A stretch of 64,000 nt of DNA. Source: CANMXU01 sp052030545. GTDB lineage: Bacteria > Pseudomonadota > Gammaproteobacteria > Enterobacterales > Alteromonadaceae. Below, piece by piece: positions 45,224-54,383 of the stretch. Under the pieces are notes generated by a model that saw only the letters and a program-made list of their open reading frames with translations, had not been told where the DNA came from and made no database searches. The translations under genes were made by a program, and so were the position numbers. The stretch is taken from positions 1-64,000 of the forward strand of contig NZ_JBPDIH010000016.1 of the NCBI RefSeq assembly GCF_052030545.1, read 5' to 3'. Numbering within the stretch: the stretch's first letter is position 1; the number at the start of each line of letters is the position of its first letter.

Positions 45224-46324
45224 TTAGCCATTAAACATCATCACATGATGCGGCGATACAGTAAGTGAAAGTTCTTGCCCTTGTTGATACAAGGTTTCAC
45301 TGTAAAAGCTCAGCTGCTTAAAAGCCAAGTCTGTATCAGGGCTAACTGCCGTTAAATAATAATGATAGCCAAGCTCTTTTACTGTTACATGGCTGACTTT
45401 GGCATTGGCACTACCTTGTGGGTTGACCGATAAATAATGCGGTTTGATTAATATCTGCCACGACTGCGCTGGCACTTGTTCTGCTTGCGCTAATTGTTGT
45501 ATCAAAACAGGGTGATTTAACGCGCTTATCGCACCAAGTGCTGACTGAATGTCAACGTTTGAAGCGTCGCTATCGCTTGTCTTAAGCCGAATTGGCAAGC
45601 AACTACCTAATTGTAAAAAGTCTGCTACTTGCAAACTATTTGGTGCACGACAAACATCGGCTGGGCTGCCCGTTTGTAAAATTTCTCCTTGCTGCATCAC
45701 GGCGATTTTGTCGGCAAAGGTGAACACTTCATCTTTATTATGAGTGACAAAAATTGCCGTCATATTTTCGCTTTTTAGTAGCTGACGCATTTCTAACATC
45801 AGCTCGTTTCTTAATCGAGCATCAATATTCGAAAAAGGCTCATCGAGCAATAACAAACTTGGCTGTGGGGCAAGCGCTCTAGCAATAGCCACCCGTTGCT
45901 GCTGACCACCTGAAAGTTGATGCGGAAAACGCTCTGCCAAACCATCAAGCTTTAACAAGGCTAACAATTCATTAAGCCGTGTTTGCTGCTCTGATTTTGA
46001 TAACTTAGCAATGCCAAAACAAATATTGTTAGCCACAGTTAAATGCGGAAATAACGCATAATCTTGAAAAATCATACCGATTTGACGTTGCTCGCTTGGC
46101 AGTTGTTTACTTGCTGATGCGATCAACTCATCATTAATGTGTATTTCGCCTTCAGCGATAACATGAAAACCTGCCAAGGTATTTAGCAAGGTGGTTTTGC
46201 CACAACCACTTGGTCCCACGAGCCCAAGAATATCGCCAGCCGCTAAAGTTAAACTCACTTCAGATAAAATGCGTTGTTGTTGTAATTCTACCGATACATT
46301 ATTTAGCGCTAACAAGTGACTCAC
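45224..46324 (-). CDS. fbpC: Ferric iron ABC transporter ATP-binding protein
   Basis: A 366-residue ATPase of the CUT/FbpC type. Walker A is GPSGCGKTT, the signature is LSGGQQQRVAIARAL and Walker B is LLLLDEPFSNID. A C-terminal TOBE-like regulatory domain follows (from about 240). Its start overlaps the permease stop by 4 nt, so the two are co-translated. With the Fur box upstream of the operon, iron(III) is the likely substrate. Confidence 0.92.
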   Translation of the reverse strand: MSHLLALNNVSVELQQQRILSEVSLTLAAGDILGLVGPSGCGKTTLLNTLAGFHVIAEGEIHINDELIASASKQLPSEQRQIGMIFQDYALFPHLTVANNICFGIAKLSKSEQQTRLNELLALLKLDGLAERFPHQLSGGQQQRVAIARALAPQPSLLLLDEPFSNIDARLRNELMLEMRQLLKSENMTAIFVTHNKDEVFTFADKIAVMQQGEILQTGSPADVCRAPNSLQVADFLQLGSCLPIRLKTSDSDASNVDIQSALGAISALNHPVLIQQLAQAEQVPAQSWQILIKPHYLSVNPQGSANAKVSHVTVKELGYHYYLTAVSPDTDLAFKQLSFYSETLYQQGQELSLTVSPHHVMMFNG

Positions 46325-47949
46325 GTTTCTTCCTTATATCGATTTAACCAAATAATGGGCACTAAACCTAACAGCACAATAAATATCGCGCCAATGGCAC
46401 CTTGCTCCAACATTTCATCTGACAATAACTGATAAATTTGCGTACTTAAGGTTTCAAAATTAAACGGTCTTAATAACAATACCGCGGGCAGTTCTTTCAT
46501 CGCTTCGACAAAAACCAATAACCAAGCGACCCAAAGAGAGGTTTTTAATAACGGCAAATGCACTTTCACTAAGGTACCTTTTAAGGACACACCCAGTGTT
46601 GCTGGGGCAAAATCTAGCGAGCTGGGAATATGTTTAATACCGCTATTAATCGTGCCATTAGCTATCGCGCAAAAGCGCACCACATAGGCAAAAATAATCG
46701 CAAAAATCGAGCCCGACAATATCAAGCCCGGTGCTGAAAAACCTAAAAATTGCGCAACTGCATTAATGAAATGATCAACCGGTGCAAACGTCGACATTAT
46801 TGCCATGGCAAGTACTGTGCCTGGAATCGCGTAGCCTGAGCCTGAAATATTCATTGGCCATGCGCTGGTACTGGTGTTAGCAAATCGATGATAAAGAGTG
46901 AACATCAGCGCCAATACCACAGTTATTGTGGCAGCCCAACAAGCCACCACAAAACTATTCATCGCACTCGGTAATAGCTGCTGAATTTGGCTAATGGAGG
47001 TATATTCAAGCGCCATCACAATCAGTAAAACAAAGGGTAAAATAAAACCGCCAATCACTAATAGCCAGCAAAATAAGCTCGCACCAACTTGCTGCAGCAC
47101 CGTTAATTGAATAATTTGATGATTTTTATTGGGTCGACTGGTTTGGTTTACTCGCCCTGCCCGCGCTTTATATTCGAGCAAAATCACCATGAAAATAAAT
47201 AACATTAATACGCTGGCTAAACTGTTTGCCGCCGCTAAATCACCATAACCTAACCAAGTATCGTAAATGGCTGTAGTTAAGGTATTAACGGCAAAATATT
47301 GCACCGTGGCAAAGTCGGCTAAGGTTTCCATTAATACCAGACTTGCAGCAATTGCAATCGCAGGACGTGCAAGTGGCAGCGACATCTTAAAAAAGCTTTG
47401 TCTGGCGGTATAACCTAATAAGCGACTGGCTTTAAGCAAGTTATGATCTTGCTGCTCAAACGCGGTTCTCGTTAGCATATAAACATAAGGAAATAAGACT
47501 AAAGCAATAACAACACTGGCCCCTTCAAGGCTGCGCAGATCAAAAAACCAATAATCGTTTGGCGATTGCCAATGAAAAAACTGACGCAAGGCACGCTGAA
47601 CTGGGCCAGCAAAGTCAAACAGATCAGTATAAACATAGGCAACCAAATAAGCAGGCATTGCCAAAGGCAGCATTAACAGCCAGCGTAAGTACTGTTTACC
47701 CAATACATTGGTATGTACAATTAAGGCAGCGCTAGTTACGCCAAAGATAATGGCCAGCAGGCTAACCGCTAGCCCTAAAATTAAGGTGTTTTGTAGATAA
47801 TTTGGTAAAACCGTTTGCCATAAATGACCAAAAAGTTCGGTCGAAGCGCCAATGCCGGCAAACAGCATCAGCAATACTGGCAAAACCAGTACTGCTGCAA
47901 TAACTAAATTAGTATTTCGCCAAAAGGGCAATTGTGCAATACGATTCAC
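46321..47949 (-). CDS. fbpB: Ferric iron ABC transporter permease
   Basis: A 542-residue double-length permease with about twelve hydrophobic helices. It has two binding-protein-dependent transport EAA-type loops (ASRLLGYTARQSFFKMSLPL and DFAPATLGVSLKGTLVKVHL), as in FbpB/SfuB. It couples to the ATPase downstream and to the binding protein 5 bp upstream. Confidence 0.93.
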   Translation of the reverse strand: MNRIAQLPFWRNTNLVIAAVLVLPVLLMLFAGIGASTELFGHLWQTVLPNYLQNTLILGLAVSLLAIIFGVTSAALIVHTNVLGKQYLRWLLMLPLAMPAYLVAYVYTDLFDFAGPVQRALRQFFHWQSPNDYWFFDLRSLEGASVVIALVLFPYVYMLTRTAFEQQDHNLLKASRLLGYTARQSFFKMSLPLARPAIAIAASLVLMETLADFATVQYFAVNTLTTAIYDTWLGYGDLAAANSLASVLMLFIFMVILLEYKARAGRVNQTSRPNKNHQIIQLTVLQQVGASLFCWLLVIGGFILPFVLLIVMALEYTSISQIQQLLPSAMNSFVVACWAATITVVLALMFTLYHRFANTSTSAWPMNISGSGYAIPGTVLAMAIMSTFAPVDHFINAVAQFLGFSAPGLILSGSIFAIIFAYVVRFCAIANGTINSGIKHIPSSLDFAPATLGVSLKGTLVKVHLPLLKTSLWVAWLLVFVEAMKELPAVLLLRPFNFETLSTQIYQLLSDEMLEQGAIGAIFIVLLGLVPIIWLNRYKEET

Positions 47950-47954
47950 TTAGG

Positions 47955-48971
47955 TTATAAGTCAAACTTTGCTTGGTCGATAAGTTTCAAAGCGGCCGCT
48001 CTGTGTTTCGCAATGTCAGTTAACGCAACAGCATCTGCCTTAAATTCGCCCCATGACGCCACTAATGTTGACGGCTTAACATCAGCTCTAACTGGGTATT
48101 CCATATTCGTTTCGGCATAAAGTTGCTGTGCAGGTTTTGATACTAAAAACTTCATCAACGCTTTTGCGTTATCGGCATTGGGTGCATGTTTTGCCATTGC
48201 CATGCCTGAAATATTAACGTGTGCACCGCGATTGTTCTGATTCGGAAAGGTAATATTAACGGCATCAGCCCATACTTTTTGCTTTTCATCGCTAAGCATT
48301 TTGCCAAAATAGTAACTGTTACCTAAAGACACATCGCATAAATTTTGGTGAATAGCTTGCACTTGACCACGGTCATTACCTTGTGGTTTTCTCGCTAAAT
48401 TCGCTTTTACAGCCGTTAACCAAGTTAAGGTTTTTGCTTCACCATGTTCAGCAATAAGCGAGGCAACTAAGGCAACATTGTAAGGATGTTTACCGCTGCG
48501 CGTACAAATACGCCCTTGGTATTCTTTGTTGGCTAAATCTTCATAATTAACCGCGATATCACCCAAACGTTTTGCTGTATAAATGTTTCTTACTCTTAAG
48601 GTAAGGCCAAACCAAGTATCGTCTTCGGCGCGATATTGCGCAGGTACTGCAGTATTTATTGCGCTGTCAGTATACGATTGCAGTAAGCTTTTATCTTGCA
48701 ATTCAATCAAGCGACTAATGTCTGTGGTCAGTAATAGATCTGCGGGGCTGTATTTACCTTCTCGCGCTAAACGCTCGGCCATGCCTTTTTTAGCAAAAAC
48801 CACATTCACTTTAATGCCGGTTTGTTCGGTAAATTGGTCAAATAGCGGCTTGACTAAAAAGGGTTGACGATAGGAATAAACATTCACTTCCGCCGCTTGT
48901 GCACTAACAAAAAGGCTTTGCATGATTAAAATAAAAAGTGGAACTAGGAGTCGTTTAGTAATAGTTAACAT
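47955..48971 (-). CDS. fbpA: Ferric iron ABC transporter substrate-binding protein
   Basis: A periplasmic binding protein of 338 residues with a signal peptide ending in SAQAAEVNVYSYRQ. The FbpA/SfuA-type sequence continues with KVNVVFAKKGMAERLAREG and DLLLTTDISRLIEL. The C-terminal half has the hinge strand GNSYYFGKML and MKFLVSKPAQQLYAETNMEY, with the tyrosines that often ligate iron. The ATG at 48971 is preferred to a TTG four codons earlier. It is the first gene of the operon. Confidence 0.93.
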   Translation of the reverse strand: MLTITKRLLVPLFILIMQSLFVSAQAAEVNVYSYRQPFLVKPLFDQFTEQTGIKVNVVFAKKGMAERLAREGKYSPADLLLTTDISRLIELQDKSLLQSYTDSAINTAVPAQYRAEDDTWFGLTLRVRNIYTAKRLGDIAVNYEDLANKEYQGRICTRSGKHPYNVALVASLIAEHGEAKTLTWLTAVKANLARKPQGNDRGQVQAIHQNLCDVSLGNSYYFGKMLSDEKQKVWADAVNITFPNQNNRGAHVNISGMAMAKHAPNADNAKALMKFLVSKPAQQLYAETNMEYPVRADVKPSTLVASWGEFKADAVALTDIAKHRAAALKLIDQAKFDL

Positions 48972-49050
48972 CAGTACATCCAACCAGTAAGTAATAAATA
49001 TCAGTTTTGATTAACCGAGCAAGAATAAGTGAAAAGCCATAGCCCGTCAA

Positions 49051-49071
49051 TGCAAATGATAATAATTTGCA
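49051..49071. promoter_or_regulatory. Fur box upstream of the iron transporter
   Basis: A 21-bp inverted repeat has arms TGCAAAT and ATTTGCA around GATAATA. It contains the GATAAT hexamers typical of Fur operators (consensus GATAATGATAATCATTATC). It lies about 80 bp upstream of fbpA and predicts iron repression. Confidence 0.75.
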
Positions 49072-49118
49072 TTTGAAAGGATTTACCTCTCGCAATAATT
49101 ATGTTTATTCAATTAAAC

Positions 49119-49664
49119 CTATGCGATTGACCCTAAACTAAATAATAAGCCTGCACTTTCAAAAACTAGCTCAACACCGTTAGCCGTTTGTTGTTCTTTG
49201 GCTAAATCGACCCACTGATAATAAACATTACGATGGACTTTTGCAGTTAAATTATGCCTAACGGTAACGTATAGGCTGCCATCTTCGGCAATTTCAAGCG
49301 GGTGTTCGCTATTGAGTAAAAACTGATTGTCTAAATGCGTACTCACCACCATCGTCTGTGGTTCTTGCTCGTGCCATTGCCACTGCGTTAAAACAAAAGG
49401 CGCATCTTCAACACGAATTTTTATTTTCTCAACCGGTGTTACTAAAAAATAGTCATCACCTTCTTTTTTAAGCACCGATGCCAGTAATTTCACTAATGCA
49501 ATACGTTTAAAAACCGTGCCGTTGTAATACCAGCTACCGTCTGCTTTTATTTCTATGTCTATCTCGCCACAATAAGGCGGATCCCATAGTTCCACCGGCG
49601 GTATTTTTTGCTCACCGCTTTCACTGTACGTACTTAGTTGCGCTGAAATTTTTTCTAATGACAT
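49119..49664 (-). CDS. DUF1285 family protein
   Basis: A 181-residue cytoplasmic protein with the DUF1285 hallmark PPVELWDPPYCGEIDIEIKA near the N-terminus, then GSWYYNGTVFKRIALVKLLA and YFLVTPVEKIKIRVEDAPFV. No catalytic residue pattern is apparent. The start ATG has an AGGTG-type site. It is transcribed away from the chemoreceptor gene and towards the iron operon. Function is unknown. Confidence 0.88.
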   Translation of the reverse strand: MSLEKISAQLSTYSESGEQKIPPVELWDPPYCGEIDIEIKADGSWYYNGTVFKRIALVKLLASVLKKEGDDYFLVTPVEKIKIRVEDAPFVLTQWQWHEQEPQTMVVSTHLDNQFLLNSEHPLEIAEDGSLYVTVRHNLTAKVHRNVYYQWVDLAKEQQTANGVELVFESAGLLFSLGSIA

Positions 49665-49879
49665 GTTACACCTTGATAAAAACCTGACATAAGTGTCGAT
49701 TTTTTGAGCTTAAACAATATTCCTTTTTAGTAAACCAGTAAAATCATCCAGCTTAAAGGAATGAAAGTGTGGTTATTGTTGAGTTTACACTAACCGCTTT
49801 CAGTTTCGCCAATGATTACAAAATAATGACGACGTAACATTATTATTACCAAGGGCTCATCGAGTATCAGCACACTATT

Positions 49880-51865
49880 ATGAATTTACTCAACAATTTA
49901 AAGTTTAAGAAAAAACTGATTTTGCTTATTTTATTTCCATTAATTGCCAGCTTGTATTTTAGCCTACTGAACTTGGGGCAATTAACGGAAAAACGTGGGC
50001 GATTAACGCAAATTCAAGCACTAACCAGTGTTACTGTTGCCAATAATGCCTTAGTACACGAGCTACAAAAAGAGCGTGGAGCGACCGCAGTATTTATTGG
50101 TAGCCAAGGGAAAAAATTCACTACTGAGTTGGCAAACCAACGCGCAGATACCGACATTGCTGTTGCCAACCTTAACCAACAACTATTGCAATTTGAGTCT
50201 GACAATAGCGAAGTTAATCGCATTATTGCTGATGTTGAATCTAGTTTGGCAAAACTCAACGATATTAGACATCGAGCTGATAATTTTTCAATTAAAATGA
50301 GTGATGCAATTAGTTATTACACCAATCAAAACAAGTCCATGCTGAGCTTAACTGGCTTTTTTTCGTCAATTAGCCCGACTGAAACGGTTAAAAACGTACT
50401 GGCCTATTTTAACTTTTTAAAAGCTAAAGAATTAGCCGGTATTGAACGTGCCGTTGCCAGTGGAAATTTTGCCAAAGGTAAGTTTAGCCAAGCAGCATTT
50501 CAAAAATTTATTGCCTTAATTGCTTTGCAATCGAGTTATTTAGAGCAGTTTGAAATGAATGCATCGCCAGCTGCGGCGCAAGCATTCAACAATACCCTTA
50601 ACGATCCGGCAGTTCTGAATGTTAAAAAGATGCGTCAAGTGGCCATTAGCGTTGGTCAACATGGCCCTTTTAATATCGATGCAGCCGACTGGTTTAAAAA
50701 CGCGACTTTGCGGATCAATTTATTAAAAGAAGTAGAATCATTTCAAGCGAACGAGTTTGTTGATGCCGTTAATCAATTAACCAGTGCCGCCAATACGGCT
50801 GTAATGATAAACCTTGCTATTATCTCCACGTCTTTTTTAGTCACCATTTTTATTGTTTTCACCATTTTAACGAACTTACTTAAACAATTACGTGAACTTT
50901 CAACAACAATGGATAAGGTGACTCAAGATCATAACTTAACTATTCAAGCACAAGTATTTAGCCAAGACGAACTTGGCGAAGTTGCGGTGAATTTAAATAA
51001 AACGCTCACAACGTTTTCTTTGGCAATTGCTGAAATTAATAACAGCAGCAATTCATTGGCAGCTTCAGCAGAGCAGTCGTCTATTGCCATAAATTCAAGT
51101 GTTGAAAGCCTTTTACAACAACGCGACGAAACTGCGCAAGTTGCTACCGCGATCGAAGAAATGTCGTCAACCGTGCAAGAAGTATCAAGACACGCCAACG
51201 AAGCGATGAGTTCAACTCATCAAGTAAATGATCGCGCCATTGAAAGCCAAACCATTGTTGGTAACTCATTAGCGACCATCAATAATTTAGCGACAGAAGT
51301 GACCGAAATAGGCGCGCTAATTTCAGGGCTGCATAGTACAAGCGCCGCGATCACCAACGTGATTGATGTAATAAAAAGCATTGCCGAACAAACCAACCTA
51401 TTAGCACTAAACGCGGCAATAGAAGCGGCACGAGCGGGCGAACAAGGCCGAGGTTTTGCCGTTGTCGCGGATGAAGTTCGAACGTTAGCGCAGCGCACTC
51501 AACATTCCACCATCGAAATAGAAGACATCATTAATAAACTGCAAAGCGAAGCAGATATTGCCAATTCGAAAGTTGCCGGCACACAACAGCAAGCTGACAA
51601 CAGTATTGAAGGTGCGCAACAAATAGAACTGTCTCTAACCAGCATTGTCACTTCCGTTTCTGATGTGAATATGATGATTGAGCAAATCGCAACAGCAGCA
51701 AAAGAGCAGGTGTATGTCACCGAAGAAATTAATCAAAAGGTCAACGATATTGATATTAAAGCCACCGAGATCACAGCCGATGCACAAAACGTCTCGAATG
51801 CCGCAACAGAACAAGTCAATATTGCCAATAATTTAAAGCAGTTATCTGCCAAATTTACTGTTTAA
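49880..51865 (+). CDS. Methyl-accepting chemotaxis protein with nitrate-sensing (NIT) domain
   Basis: A 661-residue chemoreceptor. A first membrane helix (LILLILFPLIASLYFSLLNL) precedes a periplasmic NIT-type helical domain (about 35-300) with the family core LVHELQKERGATAVFIGSQG. The second helix lies near 310-335 (AVMINLAIISTSFLVTIFIV), then HAMP and a long signalling coiled coil. The hairpin tip is IAEQTNLLALNAAIEAARAG with QGRGFAVVADEVR. NIT domains sense nitrate or nitrite in some proteins; the ligand here is inferred. A hemerythrin gene follows 17 bp later. Confidence 0.94.
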   Translation: MNLLNNLKFKKKLILLILFPLIASLYFSLLNLGQLTEKRGRLTQIQALTSVTVANNALVHELQKERGATAVFIGSQGKKFTTELANQRADTDIAVANLNQQLLQFESDNSEVNRIIADVESSLAKLNDIRHRADNFSIKMSDAISYYTNQNKSMLSLTGFFSSISPTETVKNVLAYFNFLKAKELAGIERAVASGNFAKGKFSQAAFQKFIALIALQSSYLEQFEMNASPAAAQAFNNTLNDPAVLNVKKMRQVAISVGQHGPFNIDAADWFKNATLRINLLKEVESFQANEFVDAVNQLTSAANTAVMINLAIISTSFLVTIFIVFTILTNLLKQLRELSTTMDKVTQDHNLTIQAQVFSQDELGEVAVNLNKTLTTFSLAIAEINNSSNSLAASAEQSSIAINSSVESLLQQRDETAQVATAIEEMSSTVQEVSRHANEAMSSTHQVNDRAIESQTIVGNSLATINNLATEVTEIGALISGLHSTSAAITNVIDVIKSIAEQTNLLALNAAIEAARAGEQGRGFAVVADEVRTLAQRTQHSTIEIEDIINKLQSEADIANSKVAGTQQQADNSIEGAQQIELSLTSIVTSVSDVNMMIEQIATAAKEQVYVTEEINQKVNDIDIKATEITADAQNVSNAATEQVNIANNLKQLSAKFTV

Positions 51866-51882
51866 TCTGAGCTTTTAACACA

Positions 51883-52311
51883 ATGTCTATGCCACTAATA
51901 ACTTGGAACCAAAAGCGTTATGGCATTGGCGTTGAATCAATTGACCAACAGCATCAGCAGTTGGTCAATTACATTAATATTTTAGCCGAAGCAATAAATG
52001 CGCAGCAAAGCAATGAGATAATCGAGCCACTGTTTCAGCAACTTTATGATTACACCTTGCATCACTTTAAAGAAGAAGAGCAGTACTTTTATCGTTTAAG
52101 TAAAAATGATCGTCTACTGCATAAACTGCAACATAAACACTTTATTGAAGAGTTAACCCGCATTAAACAGCTAAGTAGGCAGTTAATTTCAAACGATTTA
52201 CTCTTTTTTCTAACCGACTGGTTTATTAATCATATCCTTGGTGAAGATCAAAAATTTATCCAATGCTCCTGCCCAGTGATGAGTCATCCACCAATAAAAC
52301 AACGAGCATAA
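51883..52311 (+). CDS. Bacteriohemerythrin
   Basis: A 142-residue single-domain hemerythrin with a non-haem di-iron site that binds oxygen (or NO). The ligand set is visible: His in DQQHQQL (H24), HxxxE in LHHFKEEEQYF, HxxxH in KLQHKHFIEEL and HxxxxD in NHILGEDQKF. The start lies 17 bp after the NIT chemoreceptor, so both are likely co-transcribed. It may buffer or deliver a gas signal to the chemoreceptor, which is an inference. Confidence 0.93.
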   Translation: MSMPLITWNQKRYGIGVESIDQQHQQLVNYINILAEAINAQQSNEIIEPLFQQLYDYTLHHFKEEEQYFYRLSKNDRLLHKLQHKHFIEELTRIKQLSRQLISNDLLFFLTDWFINHILGEDQKFIQCSCPVMSHPPIKQRA

Positions 52312-52484
52312 ACAGCTTATCATCGGAGGAAAATACAAAGACAACAGAAAATAATAAGAGAAAACGATTCACGCAAAGCCAATAATTAGAAAATATCACT
52401 TAAAACCAAAATATTGCTTGAATGTTTAGGGCAAAATACACTACAATCCTCGCGCCTTAAAGAGGCACCTCAAGCAGTATCAGT

Positions 52485-52561
52485 GGTGGCTATAGCTCAG
52501 TTGGTAGAGCCCCGGATTGTGATTCCGGTTGTCGTGGGTTCAAGTCCCATTAGCCACCCCA
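52485..52561 (+). tRNA. tRNA-His (anticodon GTG)
   Basis: The cloverleaf is complete and close to E. coli tRNA-His. It has an extra 5' G at 52485, acceptor GTGGCTA/TAGCCAC, D-arm AGCTCAGTTGGTAGAGC and anticodon loop TTGTGAT. The T-arm is GTGGG-TTCAAGT-CCCAT, and CCA is encoded (52559-52561). A promoter-like region lies upstream. It is followed by a tandem repeat array carrying copies of its 3' half. Confidence 0.97.
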
Positions 52562-53110
52562 TTCTTTCCTACTCAGTTTTCCTAGATTCTATATTTACAT
52601 TTCCTGTGAAATTAATTCTGCTCGATAAGTAATTTATTGCCACGACCGTTATCACGGGTGATTCCGCATTTCTAAGTTCGCGTGAGTTCAAGTCCCATAA
52701 GCCACCCCATTCTTTCCTACTCAGTTTTCCTAGATTCTATATTTACATTTCCTGTGAAATTAATTCTGCTCGATAAGTAATTTATTGCCACGACCGTTAT
52801 CACGGGTGATTCCGCATTTCTAAGTTCGCGTGAGTTCAAGTCCCATTAGCCACCCCATTCTTCTTTATTCTATTTTTCAAAAATCAATACGTTAAATATT
52901 GCCACGACCGTCATCACGGGTGATTCCGCATTACCAAGTTAGCGTGGGTTCAAGCCCCATTAGCCACCCCATTCTTTCCTACTCAGTTTTCCTAAATTCT
53001 ATATTTACATTTCCTGTGAAATTAATTCTGCTCGATAAGTAATTTATTGCCACGACCGTCATCACGGGTGATTCCGCATTGCCAAGTTCGCGTGGGTTCA
53101 AGTCCCATAA
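52561..53110 (+). repeat. Tandem repeats carrying tRNA-His 3' halves (rtT-like)
   Basis: Four units follow the tRNA: 52561-52708 (148 bp), 52709-52856 (148 bp), 52857-52970 (114 bp, with a different, shorter spacer) and 52971-53110 (truncated). The first two are almost identical. Each unit is an AT-rich spacer plus a copy of the tRNA 3' half at 52656-52709, 52804-52857, 52918-52971 and 53066-53110. The copies have a GTGATTCCG anticodon-arm segment, the T-arm, and acceptor CCACCCCA. The 5' half of the tRNA is missing each time. The fourth copy loses its acceptor end next to the TetR gene. No protein gene lies here. Confidence 0.9.
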
Positions 53111-53127
53111 CTCTTTATAAGCCGCCA

Positions 53128-53775
53128 CTAATCTAGAGCTGAATATTTTAACCTGATGCCGCTTAGCATATTATCGATTGCATGTTCGAGTTCACTTACG
53201 CTAAAGCCTGATCTTGCCATCGACGCAGTGCCTTTTAACAAGGTATATAAACTTAACGCGATGGCGTTGGCATGTGTATTTAAGCCAAGCGTTATCGCTT
53301 CTGCGTCATGTTGAAATAAGTCTGACAGTGCATTTTTGGGTGCTTGGTTTATGCTGGTTAAAAACATTGTGGCTTGCTCAGGTATGTCGCCACCGGCTAA
53401 TTCAGATTGGCACAATGCGAGAAAACAGCCTTTCGGTTGTTCAGGGTCACATTGCATTGCCACAATCGTCATCATGTAATTTTTCAAACGCGTAAATAAT
53501 GGCACTGTCGGCTCTAATAATATTACGCTACAAGCTTGCATTTTTGTCGCTAAATAATGCTCGGCGGCACGAATAAACAAGGCTTCTTTGTTGCCAAAGG
53601 CGCTGTACATGCTCGGTTTATTGATGCCCATGCTTTGGGTAAGATCGGTTAGCGATGCGCCAACATAACCTTTTTGCCAAAAAACATGCATTGCAGCTTC
53701 TATCGCTGTTGTTTCATCAAATTCTCGTTTACGACCGCTAGCCAATTTTAGATAACCTTTTGAGGACTTTTCCAT
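53128..53775 (-). CDS. TetR/AcrR family transcriptional regulator
   Basis: A 215-residue regulator with an N-terminal helix-turn-helix (about 15-60: FDETTAIEAAMHVFWQKGYV, then SLTDLTQSMGINKPSMYSAF). The HTH is followed by GNKEALF and a larger helical ligand-binding domain typical of the family. The effector and target genes are not identifiable from sequence. It is the last gene of the minus-strand cluster from 58765; its stop touches the end of the tRNA-derived repeats. Confidence 0.92.
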   Translation of the reverse strand: MEKSSKGYLKLASGRKREFDETTAIEAAMHVFWQKGYVGASLTDLTQSMGINKPSMYSAFGNKEALFIRAAEHYLATKMQACSVILLEPTVPLFTRLKNYMMTIVAMQCDPEQPKGCFLALCQSELAGGDIPEQATMFLTSINQAPKNALSDLFQHDAEAITLGLNTHANAIALSLYTLLKGTASMARSGFSVSELEHAIDNMLSGIRLKYSALD

Positions 53776-53831
53776 ACTTTACCAGTCGGTACAAATAAGA
53801 ACAAGTTCACCTAGATAAGTTGATGCTGTGG

Positions 53832-54380
53832 CTACACGTCTTTATGAAATAACATAGCAGATGTTACTTTTGGGTTTAATGAGAATATTCGCTTACCACC
53901 ATTATTTCGTCGCGTGGCGGTAATTTTAATTTCTTGTTCACCATGAAACTTCCCGAATAAGTTAACGTGGTAAGCAAGTGGTAGCTCAGTATTTTCAATG
54001 ATAAATTTTCCCATTATCACCACTTGGCTTACTGGCTCGTTAGGGGCATGATGATCAGCAACCGGCGAGATCATTAAGCCTTTTAACGGTAATAATCCGT
54101 TAGCATTAGTTAACCTGACATGCTTTTTAACTTGCTGACCTATGCGAAAGCGATGTTGATTAAACTCTTCAAGTGAAAGTTTACCGTCGAGATCATTGTC
54201 GATGCCGTTAAAGCCTGAAACAGGCAGCGATAACACCATAAAAGCCCCATCTTCCACTAAGTTTAACGTGCCATGTTGTGCCACCATCACATGGGCATTT
54301 ACGTGTGCAGTAAAAAATAGCGCCATTGTCAGTGTCAGCGATAAACGGTAATAGCTTGTTAATCGATATAGATAGGCCAT
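53832..54380 (-). CDS. Exported EF-hand-like protein
   Basis: A 182-residue protein with a signal peptide (YRLSLTLTMALFFTAHVNA) and one calcium-loop match, DNDLDGKLSLEEF (about 61-73), with Asp at positions 1, 3 and 5 and Glu at 12. The remainder is beta-rich with many His (VADHHAPNEP, YHVNLFGKFHGEQ). It starts 3 bp after the YHYH gene, with its GGGGAG ribosome site inside that gene's end. Calcium binding is a motif-based inference; the function is unknown. Confidence 0.8.
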   Translation of the reverse strand: MAYLYRLTSYYRLSLTLTMALFFTAHVNAHVMVAQHGTLNLVEDGAFMVLSLPVSGFNGIDNDLDGKLSLEEFNQHRFRIGQQVKKHVRLTNANGLLPLKGLMISPVADHHAPNEPVSQVVIMGKFIIENTELPLAYHVNLFGKFHGEQEIKITATRRNNGGKRIFSLNPKVTSAMLFHKDV

Positions 54381-54383
54381 TGG

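Noticed and set aside
52414..52632. 72-codon frame across tRNA-His
   Set aside because: It reads straight through the tRNA gene; the RNA explains the sequence.
52561..53110. CRISPR-like reading of the tandem repeats
   Set aside because: The repeated part includes the spacer itself, units are 114-148 bp, and there are no cas genes. tRNA 3' halves explain the repeats.
52561..53110. Phage or integrative-element attachment sites (tRNA 3'-end repeats)
   Set aside because: Four close copies with no integrase and no cargo between them; a tandem duplication origin fits better, though att-site use in the past cannot be excluded.
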